Shown here: in pieces, positions 49,901-60,946 of the stretch | Layout: each line of letters opens with the position of its first letter | Position numbering within the stretch: the stretch's first letter is position 1 | Source: Acanthochlamys bracteata | Lineage: Eukaryota; Streptophyta; Magnoliopsida; Pandanales; Velloziaceae | Direction of reading: 5' to 3' | DNA length: 64,000 nucleotides | NCBI GenBank assembly: GCA_019914995.1 | Contig: CM034130.1 | Span: 7,564,001 to 7,628,000, forward strand | The notes under the pieces: generated by a model | What the model was told of the DNA's origin: nothing | Seen by the model: the letters and a program-made list of their open reading frames with translations, nothing else | The model's database searches: none | Position numbers and translations under genes: made by a program

Positions 49901-50637
49901 CAGCTAGATATGTCAAGATGAGTTAAACTGCTAAGTTTCCCGAGCTCCTGCGGAATACCACCGTCGAACATGTTGAAGTATCCCAAGTAAAGCTGCTTCA
50001 GATTCGTTAGATTCCCAAGCTTAGCCGGAATCCTTCCCTTAAGATCATTACCATTCAACGATAAGTACTCCAACGTTGTCATCTCGCCGTAGCTCACCGG
50101 AATATTTCCATAGAGGAAATTCCCGCCTAAATCCAAATATCTTATCTGCTTCAAACTTGTCACACCGAGCGGAAGCTCGGCTGTGAAGTTGTTGTTATAA
50201 GCATCAAAAACTTCGAGGTTGGAGATTGTAGCATAGTCGAAATCAAGACCACCGCCGAGCTGGTTACCGGAGAGGTTGAGGTAACGCAATTGGGGGAGGT
50301 TTGAAACCTTAATCTCACACTGTAGCTCATTGTTTGCAAGGGTTACATTTGCTAGAAACTCAAGACCCGATAGAACTATAACGCCGTCGCTGGAACTCGA
50401 TATGTTCAAGCCGGAGACATCGACGGAGACGACATGATCGTTGTCGCATTTGACGCCGAGCCACGAGCAGACCGTGGTTGGGTTTGATTCTTCCCAGCTC
50501 TGTAAAACAGCGTGAGAAGATTGGAATGATTGCTTCAGTGAAATCAGCGCTGCTGCATCACTGACAAGTGATGCAGAAGCATTAACACTGCTGTTACTGA
50601 AAACAGAGAGAAATAACAGTAGTAGAAGAAACTCCAT
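46949..50637 (-). CDS. BAM3: LRR receptor-like kinase of the BAM3 type
   Basis: Two exons (48042-50637 and 46949-47391), split by a 650-bp intron at the APE motif, give 1,012 residues. There is a signal peptide (1-20), an LRRNT cap ([12 protein letters not shown]), about 21 leucine-rich repeats with the CLV1/BAM-specific LYLGYFN repeat, and a membrane helix at about 638-660. The kinase has [13 protein letters not shown] lysine near 719, HRD near 812-814, DFG near 832-834 and [10 protein letters not shown]. All catalytic residues are present. In the CLV1/BAM family, BAM3 is the CLE45 receptor in developing phloem. Sequence and exon structure fit BAM3 better than CLV1 (for example LAFCSN and [16 protein letters not shown] C-lobe). 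The C-terminal tail is longer, with a poly-Ser run followed by a basic and Tyr-rich end. Confidence 0.88.
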
Positions 50638-50670
50638 GGAAATTCTGTTTGGTGCTTTGAAAGACTTGAA

Positions 50671-50721
50671 CTATCTCGAAGTTTGAATGAAGGAGATAAC
50701 TGGGAGTAGAGAGTGAAGCAT
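50671..50721 (-). promoter_or_regulatory. 16-codon upstream ORF before BAM3
   Basis: ATG at 50,721 and a stop at 50,671-50,673, ending 33 nt before the BAM3 ATG. The surrounding leader is CT-rich. A TATA-like ATAAATAAAG lies near 50,955. Confidence 0.4.
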
Positions 50722-53700
50722 TTGAGAGGCTTCAGGTAGAAAAAAGGGAATAGAAGAGATGAGCAAAAAGCTGAAAGAAGAGATACTATTGCAAGTGCTG
50801 CTGCTGCTTGCTGCTATAGCTTCTACTTTTGAAGAGACAACTATTGTTGTTGTAGTTGTGGAATTCACTTTGATTTTGCTGCTTTCTTGACTGAGTTCTA
50901 CATAGAAGAGAAGGGTGTTCAAGGTTTGATTGGCAACAGTTTTGAGGTTATGCCCTTTATTTATCTCAGCAGCAGGCTCCAAGAAAAGCAGAGAAGTGGT
51001 CTGCTTGTGCTGGCTGGAACACTGTGAAGGGTTTCCGATGCTGTTGCTGCTGATAAATTTTTATTAACAGGGACCAAAACCTCCTGATCTTTAAAAAACT
51101 TCATGGTGGGAAGGAAAAAGGTAAAGTAAATCTCTGTTTACATAAAATACTTTAAGAGCATGTTTATTTGCGTAGAAAGTAAGTTTATGTAAAATAAGCT
51201 AGTAACAATGAGTTACTCAAAAGTAAGTTTGGAAGAATAAGTTTTCAAAAATCCAATTTTTGGGTAAAAAAATCATTTCTATTTGAAGTAGAATCTAAAC
51301 AATAACGCTAAATTGAGCTACTTTGCCTGACGTATTTTATAATTTCTCAGTAAATGAAATATAAAACATCATAGCATGTTTGATTTACTTGCATTTCATA
51401 ACAGAAGAAGAGAATCCATATATACTACAAATAATGATTATATTAAGTAAATAAAAACAAACAATCTTCTCAGTTATCTACGTTCCACTTATCTAAGAAA
51501 GATTGATTTTATTTCAACTATATAATTCTTTCTTCTTAATAATATAACAATTCTTGTTCTTGAACACTGCAGCAGTGCTCTTTCTCTCATGCATACAAGG
51601 CTTCTACTTTGTCAGTCTGGTTAGAAAACAGGTTGAGCTACCCAATGCAAGAACTTGTCTGTAAAAACTAAAATAAGGTGTGATTATAGATGAATGATTA
51701 TGTCTTCTGGCCTTAAACAGGTAACAAGATTTCAGATGAATGACTATTCTCATGACCAGACCAGACATACAGCCCTTGCTTTCTTCTAAGATGGTTTTTG
51801 GTAATTATAGGTGCAATGATGGCAATAATTTTTTACAAGCCTAGCTACTAGACAATGTTTTGTGGCAAAGCTATCATTGTATTACAAGCTTTTGCACTGT
51901 TTTTTTTTTTTTTTGTGGTTGCTTTATTCCTTTCTTTCTCCCTCTTCCCTCTCTGTTGCTAATAAGTAAATAACCCTACTATTGAAAAGGGACCATTCAG
52001 TACAGACCCATGCAATGCAACAAAAATTGCGAAGTGTTTTTCGAAGTGATTTCAGAGAAGCTATTCCAGGTGTACATATAATAGAATGCAAATACCAACT
52101 GCTTGTCGTAAGTGCTTTTGGAGAAGCTATATCATAGCATTTGAGAAGATAGTTAAGTTAAAAAAACTAATATCAGAAGTTGTTGAGAATAGAGAGATAG
52201 GAAATTCAAAGAATTGAGTTGGCTCGAAAGCAGAAGAGAGATACGGAGGACAAATACGTGGAATCCATGGCATTTGTTCTTTCAATAGAAACTAAAAAAA
52301 GGAAGAAGAAGCTATGGACCCTCCATCACATGGGAAAGAGTGCTCTTGTATTTTTTCATGGTTTCATATGTATATCAAAACTTCGATTTATGAAGCATCT
52401 CCCTTTCCTCTTTCCTTTCACCAAAGTTTTCTTCTTTGCGTCTTCTGCTTCTTATCTTAGTGCTCTCTTCCCTTTATTTTTCCTTTTACTTGCCTTTAGC
52501 TCAATGGTTCCACATCCACCCTGGCCTGGCAAATCCCTACTTATCTCCTTTGCAATTTCACTTTGGAGATGCATCATGTCTGCTTTTCATTAGATTGATC
52601 AAGTAAAGAAAGCTACTAATCACCACAGTTCTATCACTAAGTTCAACTGAAAAAAGAAAGAACTCTCACTGAATGCCTGCAATCTATCGCTATTCTTACT
52701 ACAGGTTGAATGAACTCCTAAGTTTTTTCTATGATGTGTTTTAATATCACCAAATTCTATTTTCTCGCTATCCAATTTTGATTTTGAATCACCACGTATT
52801 TCAGTTGTCACTCTAGATTATAATACTATTTCACACCAAAATTTATTTTCACATTCTACGTATTTCATTTATCATTTCGAGCTATATTTTAACTGAACTT
52901 TATTTTTCACTAAACTTATTTTTAAGAAACTTACTTTTGCAAAACTGATTTTCACGCAATTAACGAAAAAATGTCTCAGCCAATCCTTTGGCGTTTTTTA
53001 TGTGTTTCTGGAAAACTTTTACGACCGTGAAATGCATGCTCGCCGCTAGAAGATGCCCTCTCCTAAGGTTTACAGATGAGACATTTGCACACTACTGTGA
53101 CTTTTATTAGTTTGCATAGTGGTAATTGCTGTCCATAATTAGTAGGCTCCACTGCCATTAGTGGGTACTCTTCTTTTACCTTACAATTTATGAATCAAGA
53201 TTAAAGTACTAAACTTTTAGTCCAACAAAATAAGAAAGAAGAAGATTAATGCAGTCGATGATTGAATCTTGCTAGCTCCTTTCTTCTGGTGTTTTACTGT
53301 AAGTTTCTACCAATCATGCTGGCTCATGCACAAACAAGCACGCATGTTTCCTTTTTCTTGATTGAAATAACTTAAACAGAGATTGCTAATGCACACTAAT
53401 ACAAGCTAGACCAACTTGTGGATTGAAGGTAAGTTCCATGGTGGATAGTTGCACTGCTTTCAAAGTTTTTGTTGCAGAATGAGGAAGTACATTAACCAGG
53501 TTTTGCAATCTCTTCCTCTTGGAATCAGTGAGAAAGTTTTGGAAACTTCAAAAAACAAAGCAAGTAAAACATGACGAAGAAGAGAACAGGAATATTTACC
53601 ACAACCGCAACACACGCTGCTAGAAAAAGCTTTCAAAGTTCATGAGTCGCATCTCTCAAGCTAGCTATCCTTTAATTACCTTTTCTTTTTCTTTGTTATT

Positions 53701-54128
53701 ATTATAAAGAAAAGCAAAAAGAAAAGAACAAAAAGAGTAAAGAGAAGTAAGGAGAGAGGAAAAAAATGAAGAAAGAAAGAAAGGTGCAACCGAGCAGTTC
53801 CCCTTCTTCCAGGATATGAGATCTCTTTAAGACCATCAGTTTAAAGAGATGCCTTGGTGACTTCTTGAAGAAGAGAACAAGTATCTACTCTACCTTCATG
53901 TTACTGTATAAGGTTCTTATTCCTGATTTTGAAAATTTTGATGGAAGAGAAATATCCACATTAACCTTGACTGTGACAGGGGTGGGAAGCTCCAAGTAAT
54001 GAATTGTGTTAAGTGCACTTTTTTGTGCTCTAAGAAGCTTTCAATACATCAATATCCACCTCCATTACTGCTTACTTCTACTACTGTACACTCTTTGCAA
54101 TGTCATCTGCATTTTGCCCTGGATCACT
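50722..54128. other. Upstream region of BAM3 and intergenic DNA, no gene seen
   Basis: Several short frames are open but not protein-like. A T-run lies at 51,901-51,914. A short hairpin-like segment at about 53,800-53,875 (ATCTCTTTAA with TTTAAAGAGAT, and CCTTCTTC with GAAGAAG) matches no plant microRNA I know. Confidence 0.4.
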
Positions 54129-57100
54129 CTAACACTTTTGACATTCCATATACCCCGGATGTATAAGCAATGACTCGCCATATGATAGTTCGCCTCTGAA
54201 CTTTTGCAACTTTCTGTAGTATATCAATTGCCATAGAAATTGGTCTGAATTGAATTGGATACTCGAATACAGTCTCTCAAATGTTTGTAATGTCCTACGA
54301 TACTTAAGGAATATGTGATGTGTTTGCTCCACTTCATCAACGCATTGCCTATAGCATGCAGACTTGCCAATCCTAGAGTGAAGTAACAATGCTGTGGAGT
54401 GTCCATTTTGAAGTAGTCCCCATCAAAATACTTGGACTCTATAGTGGACTGGAGTTCTCCACACCCAGTGTAGCAATCCCCTACAGCAGGCAGATCAATC
54501 AAGCAACATAAGGAAGTAAGCAAGTTCTTTACTGTAGGTCGACACTTCAACTGGTGGCCCCAACTTGCTCATCTTCTATGCTACCTGAGATTTGAGGAGT
54601 TGAGGTGATTCAACAACCAATTTAATTGTTCATGAAAACAACCACATGATGCTTCCTCGTTCCAAGACCCATCTAAAGTAAAAATATGCTCAATATAGGA
54701 TCACCAGGAATTGTAGACACATTAATAACGGTTGGCCAATGATTGAGAGCGCAGCACCCAAACTACCAGTCCTCATACAGACTTTACTAGATCTCCCAGC
54801 TAATTGGATGCAATCTTCTCTGTTAATATAATGCCCCGAATATGTTTAATCATGAGTTAATAAATCTGGGTCCAAAACATTCGAAAATAAACGGACAGGG
54901 ATAGAACATAAAACTGCCTGTGCAAGGTTATTGCAAACTGCCATGGAGAGAGCTTTCCATTTCCATCCCTGAAGTCTTTTGATTATTCTATTCTTACATA
55001 CAGAAAAATCGTTGGCCTGGAGTATAACACCGAGATTGTTGCACCCAAGTATGTTCCTAAGGTCTTCTTATATTTAACTCTGAGGAACTCTATGATGCCT
55101 CTCTTCACCGTCCTTCCCATGGTTGGACTGATTGTGACACTCGATTTATCTAAATTTAACTGCTTGTCCAGAGACTTGACAGTAGTTAGAACTCTTTTGA
55201 ATGTAAAGCAATTTAGGAGTGATGCTCCACTCAATAGAACCACAACATTGGCAAACATGAGATGAGAACCATAAGGAGCAGAGCAAGTCACCTGAAAATC
55301 ATGAAGGAGACCAGCTGCAGCTTCATAATTAAAGGCACAAGAGAGAAGATCTGAAGCTAAAATGACTAAATAAGTAGAGAGTGGGTAGCCTTCCTCGTGA
55401 ATCCTATGTGGGACTCCATTAAACAACAGAGAAGACCAGGGAGAATTGCCACATTGCAATGTCCACTCGGTCTACTTAAGTGGGAATCTGAATTGGTGCA
55501 GCCCAAATTTAAGATAATCCCAACTTAAGCAATCATAAGCTTGCTGCATATCAAGCTTTATTGCCATCAAGCCTTCTCCCATTTGGCAACTTGTAAGGAG
55601 TGTACAAACTCTTGATCAAAAAAATATTTGTCAGTAATAATGCGATCGTGGATGAATGTAGCTTGCTCTCTTGAATGAGGCAGGGAGGGACTGATCTTAA
55701 TTTATTTGCCAGTACTTTTGCTATGTCTTTGTAAGTTGAAATACCTTAGGGATGGGAACAATAAATGTGTCTTTCCACTTACCTACCATATGGCTAGTAA
55801 CAAAAATGTGTTTAATTGCTGCTATAAAATCTAATTTGATGATGCTCCAAAATGCTCGATTGAAGGAAGAACAATGCCATCTGGGCCCAGTGCCTTGTGG
55901 AGTTCATTACCCACTTATTTCACCATCACCTCAGCAGTGACCTGCTGATCCATTTGAACTGCATTATCCAATGTAATTGTAGTACTACATAATGAAATAG
56001 AGACTGTATCCAGATAGGTTGTTCTTGTAAGCATCTTTGTCGAAAGTGCATAACCTATAACAACTGGCATTGCCTTCATTCTCAATCCAATCTTCATCAA
56101 TCGTCATCATCACATCGTGTTCTGGTAATATCATTCTTTTTCGCTTACGCACTGTGGTCCTATGAAAACATGGCATATTACAATCCCCTAAATTAAACCG
56201 GCTTCTTGACTTTTGTTTCCACATAGTCTCAAGTTAGAAGCGACGCCTTAATAAGAGTAGAGTGGACAAAGCACATAAGTCTGACCAAGCTCACTTTGTC
56301 ATGACAATGTAATTCTTCTTGAGTTTATAAGTCAAGTAACTTGGTTCTAGTTGATGACTTGAGACTACATCAGTTTTGTTCCATCTCTCAGTGCTGATTT
56401 TATGTACCGTATTTTGGTGTTGAAGATGATGTCGGAGAACCATAAGTAGGCCAATTCCAGGCTTTTGACAACCTCCCTGACATTATCTCTAGTAGCCAAT
56501 GGTCATGGAATCTAAAAGGTGAACATCCTCTCTTAAGATCACCTCCTAGACGTGCTATGAATGGCCAGTGATCTGTTACGACTCTATATAAATGCACAAC
56601 ACGAACATTAGGAAATTGCTCAACCACACATCATTTGCTAAGGCACGACCTAGATGTTCAAGCACTCTGGCTCCTGGGTCTAGGTTATGTGACCAGGTAA
56701 ACTTTTGGTCCTAGAAGTGAAGATCGGGCATGCCTTTATTTTGCATAAACATCTGGAAGTCTCTTACACCTTTATCTTCTGTAAACCTCTTTCTGCCTTG
56801 CTTGTCATCTGTGTATACTAGACAATGGAAGTTCATTGCTAGAATAGGATACCCATTATCTATAAAGACTGATAATTCCACACATATCTTTTCGTAGATG
56901 ATCTTGGGTGGATGCATATGCAGCCAATACCCATGAGAAATCCTGATTCCACTGTCACTAGCTGAGACAGACATATTGGTTCAACTTTCCAATCCCTCTC
57001 ACTCCAAACTGCCACAGATGCCCTATAGAGACCACGAGAACGAACAGATTGCATTTCCATTGTATTCCAAGATGGCGATGCAATACAACAGGCCTACTCC

Positions 57101-58350
57101 TTTGAGTTCTCGTCTCAAACAACAAAAACATCTCAGGATAATAAATATGAGACAAATTATAGAAAGCAGTATTAAAATCTGGCTTTAAAACAACATCAAC
57201 ATTCCAAAAGGGAAGAGTTGGTACCTTCCATCCTCCCTGAGACAGTCTCCACACCTTCTTTGCTTACCCTTGCATTGTCTTCCTCCATTGCTAATCTCTG
57301 CTTCTTGTAAGTAAATGTAGGTTCCAATTGTTCAGGAGGTCTAACTGTTTAAAAACAAAGATGTCAGCATCTCCAGAACCATGTTCTCCGTCTTTCATAG
57401 TGCTTTAAAAAATTGGTCTTTATGAATTGACTTACATCAGCTGCCTTGTTAATAGATTTTGGTGCCTATTGCACTTTCACTTTCTTGATCTTAAACTTAT
57501 CTAAATGTGATCATCCTCTACGTCTTATCTCATTCCAAACACATCTGAGATTCACCCTTATTCAATCCCAAGTTCCTTCCCCCTCTATCAGCCTTTGGTT
57601 CGTCATGTACTGAAGCAATAGAATCGAACCTTGTATTGAGTACTGAGCAGTCTCAACACTATGTTTAGTTTGACCATTTCCCTTGCCTATAGTTGAGATG
57701 TTCTGCTTCGATCTCCCTCCGTGCACCCTTTCTTACCGAATATTCACGCCAACAACCTGGACATTAGAACCTTGCAGACCCTCTGTGTCCATCAGTTTTG
57801 TTGTCTTGAATTATCCCTCCGGTGATGGTTAGACAACTTAGCCACAATCCGGAACCATTATTTTAGTGTTGCTCTTCTTCTTGTACTTGCTCAATAAATC
57901 TGGCTGTAGGCTTTCCTCTCTGCTACCAAGTTTCGCTGAATTATTAGTATCATTCAATGTGCCCTCTTCAGAAGAAACTGAGGTCATAGGCTTAGGTGAC
58001 TCGCATTCACTCTCGCTATGCCAAATCATCCCACACTTGAAGCAAAATATATAGACACATTCATACTCGAACACTCCCACAAACAAAGCCATTCAGATTT
58101 AAGGTAGATACCCCTCTTGCGTGGTTTTTGAAGATGAATCAGCACATAAACTCTTGCAGATGCTCTCCTAGATCTTCAGCTGTCTGCCGCATCAAGCCAT
58201 AGAGGTTGCCCCGTTGCTGCAATTTACAAAATAAAGGAGTGTTCCCAAAGTTGTGCAGGAAGAGTAGGCATTCGCGTCCCAATTGCAAACAGATTTCAAC
58301 GCTTCTGAGCCGGGCTTGAAGTTCGATCGCCATGATTCCAATGCTTGCAG
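54129..58350 (-). mobile_element. Decayed L1-type LINE (non-LTR) retrotransposon
   Basis: On the minus strand the domains appear in LINE order, with many frameshifts and stops. An ORF1-like part (57,838-58,333) has a CCHC zinc knuckle (CFKCGMIWHSESEC). The endonuclease (56,400-57,254) has PEMFLLFETR, a QGRKRFTED-type loop and VTDHWPFIARL. The reverse transcriptase (54,983-55,600) has GVPHRIHEEGYPLSTYLVIL, which corresponds to the GLRQGDPLSPYLFIL region, and HLMFANVVVLL, which corresponds to the catalytic FADD motif. A zinc-binding C-terminal remnant (54,129-54,550) follows. The catalytic Asp pair is lost (FANV), so it is dead. No poly(A) tail or target duplication was found. Confidence 0.85.
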
Positions 58351-59080
58351 CTGATCATTAATGGTCCAAGGGGCAAAGCCAAGAACCTTATCACGGTCGT
58401 CAATGGATTCAAAACGAAAGAGAAAATACCCGTCTCCAATTGAGTCGGTTTCAATAAGATTAGCTCCACCGACCCTTTGGAGATCTCTCTCTCTCCACTA
58501 TCGTCGGTGCAAGCTTTCTACAAGTAATAAGCCCTACAAGAGCTGCTTCCCACAGCTTCTTTGCCTAGCCCTACCGTCCGCGGGCAGTGTGTAGGTACGA
58601 TTAATCACTGGAATTTAGCTATCAATGTCGGACTTCTGGACTCTGTCGAGTCCCTGCATACCTCTGTAAGCAGTTTTGCGCAAGTCAGCTGCGGAGAGGC
58701 TCCCGTCTATTGGGCCTACGAGTCTATTTCCATATTATTCTTCCCTGGATTAGATCCTCGAGCCTTTGCCGGCGCCTGTCAGGCTCCCGTAGATGGAGAT
58801 GATTAGTCTATTTCCATTGCCGTAGCAATCGAAAAGCTATCCATTCAAATATAAAATTATTTACAACGATCTGATAGTCCTATTTTTTGTGAAACTAAAA
58901 TATCTGCTTTATAACTATTTTATAAAAAACTATTCTCCAATTTATTGCGGCCAAGGTTTAGAACTAGTAGCCGCAGGGAATTATCTTCTGCTCGGCTCTA
59001 TGATCTCATCTTACTCCACCAACTCTTATATCATCAAGCATTGACATTATTAAGTAGAGTAATATTATGAATTTATAGTT
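58351..59080. other. Possible 5' end of the LINE and unassigned DNA
   Basis: 58,351-58,800 is richer in GC than its surroundings and may be the LINE 5' leader. No gene was recognised. Confidence 0.35.
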
Positions 59081-59088
59081 ACTCTCTA

Positions 59089-59569
59089 CTAGAGGTGTAA
59101 AAATGAGCTCAATCAAACGGGCCAGACTGCGATCCGATCAGTTGGTCCGATTATCGGTCCGTCCGGTTCGGTGAACAGTGATAAGATTGGGCCGGATTGG
59201 TCCGGTCCAATGGGTAGGACGGACCGATTATGTTGACCTACCGGGCGACCCGCCTGTCCGGATACTGTTCATATTGACCGGTCAATATGGACCGTTGACC
59301 TTGTCAAAATTGACCGTTGACCAGATCAAATTTCAATAAAAAATATTTTTATATTACTAAAAATAAAATTAAAAATTAAAAAATATTATTTAATTTTTTT
59401 TAATTTTATTTTAAAAATACTTTTTAATTTCTATTTTTTATATAAAATTAAAATATAAATCGGATGAATAGACCGGACCAGATTGTGAGAAATAAAATCG
59501 GACCGGACTGATTCGGCCCGAGTGCTTTACCTAGACGGGCCAGCTCAGCCCGCCCGTTTTTGCACCTAT
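59089..59569. mobile_element. Non-autonomous hAT-type MITE with 8-bp target duplication
   Basis: The 481-bp element begins CTAGAGGTGTAAAAATGAG and ends GTTTTTGCACCTAT, which are imperfect inverted repeats. It is flanked by ACTCTCTA at 59,081-59,088 and 59,570-59,577. Near both ends are repeated subterminal words (GGTCCG, GGACCG, CGGGCC). The core is A/T-rich. No transposase. Confidence 0.8.
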
Positions 59570-59829
59570 ACTCTCTAGTGCATCTCTTTGTCCGCTTCTT
59601 TTGCTATTGCATTCTTTTTTCTATCACAAGCTTTTAAGAAATGTTCACGATTGAATACCAGTGAATCAGTGATATCATGCTATCACAAGAAAACTTCCCT
59701 ATCTATCACCTCGTAAGCCCTACCCAAGAAAACAACCAAACGGCCGAACTTTGTACAGGCCCATTAGGTTAGTCGGTGATCAGGCCTAAAGCCCTTGAAG
59801 GCCCAGCAAATGACACTTTACGCAAGATT

Positions 59830-60560
59830 GTTAAAGTCGGAATTTAATATAAGATTGTTTCACTTGCATATAATCGTACAAGCAGAATTTTAAATACGAT
59901 CTTACTTATCGGTAAGAAAAGTAAGATCGTAATTTCTTTATAAAATCTTAAAATCTTAGTTATCGATAATTTTTTTAAATTATTTAATATTTTTAAATAT
60001 TCAGATAGTATTTATAAAAATTATTAAAAATTTAATACATAAGTTTTTTTATATTTCATCTTATTATAATAAATTAACAATATTAGTATTTATGATTCAG
60101 ATGAATTATATCATTAATTTTTTTAATATTTTATTTAGCTTATTATTACGGCATCTTTACAAATGATATTATTATTTTATAAATACCTTTATATAGTTAT
60201 ATTTATATTTAAAAAATTTAATTCTTTAGGAATAAGTAATCGTCTTTATCGCCTCAAAATAAATATTAAAAAATAATCCAAAATATCATGCAGAATAATT
60301 TCTTGCTACTATAAAAAATTTCTTATAGAATAAGCCACACATTACCATAACTGTTACTCTAGTTTCGTTCAAAAATTTTGAACTCCTGATTTATAAAGGT
60401 TTCTTATAAACTAAAATCTTAAAATCGCAAATAAGATAGAAAATTTAAGAAATTTTGGATTAAAATCAGAATTTTAAAGATCGAAATATAATAACAAAAT
60501 CTTGTGTCAAATAAAATATTTATAAATTTTAAAATTTAAATCAAAATTTTAATAACATAT
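59830..60560. repeat. AT-rich segment with partly inverted ends
   Basis: The left (GTTAAAGTCGGAATTTAA) and right (inverted: GTTATTAAAATTTTGATTTAA) ends resemble each other loosely. Internally AAGATCGTA-type and AAATCTTAAAATC words recur in both directions. It may be a decayed transposon; the borders are not certain. Confidence 0.3.
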
Positions 60561-60594
60561 TAGCGCTCATTTTGCGGGGCATTTGAGAGTGTCT

Positions 60595-60790
60595 ATGAAA
60601 TAAAATTTTTCTAAATTAAAGAATATTTTTATTTTTTTTGAAAAACGATTTTTTTTAAAAAATAATAAAAATATGTAATATAAAAATTTTATTACATAAA
60701 TTTTTTTTATATTTTTTAAATTTTTAAATAAAATTTTTAAATATTTATAAAATATATATTAAAAAATATGAAATGAAATTTTGAAAAAGA
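60595..60790. repeat. AT-rich foldback repeat, family A
   Basis: Runs such as AAAATTTTTATAATATAAA and TTTTAAATATTTATAAAATA match the 38.4-kb and 15.8-kb segments in order. Confidence 0.45.
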
Positions 60791-60921
60791 GCAGGGAAAC
60801 AAAATGGCAAACGCTTTCGTAGAAATCCCAAGCGCTTGAGATCTATTTCCAGCTCCCATTGATATTTAAATAAATAGCAAGCAAATGCTTTCGTAGGGCT
60901 GTTGGCGCGGCAGCAGCACGC

Positions 60922-60946
60922 TTTCTTCTTCTTCTTCTTCTTCTTC
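60922..60946. repeat. (CTT)n microsatellite
   Basis: About eight CTT units directly before a possible exon-1 remnant of the RPL3 pseudogene. Confidence 0.85.

Noticed and set aside
52219..52593. Plus-strand frame encoding a Phe/Leu-rich peptide
   Set aside because: It starts at a non-ATG codon, lacks splice or promoter context, and its hydrophobicity follows from CTT/TTT-rich DNA.
53800..53875. Hairpin-like segment considered as a microRNA precursor
   Set aside because: The pairing is interrupted by large unpaired stretches, and neither arm matches a conserved plant microRNA.
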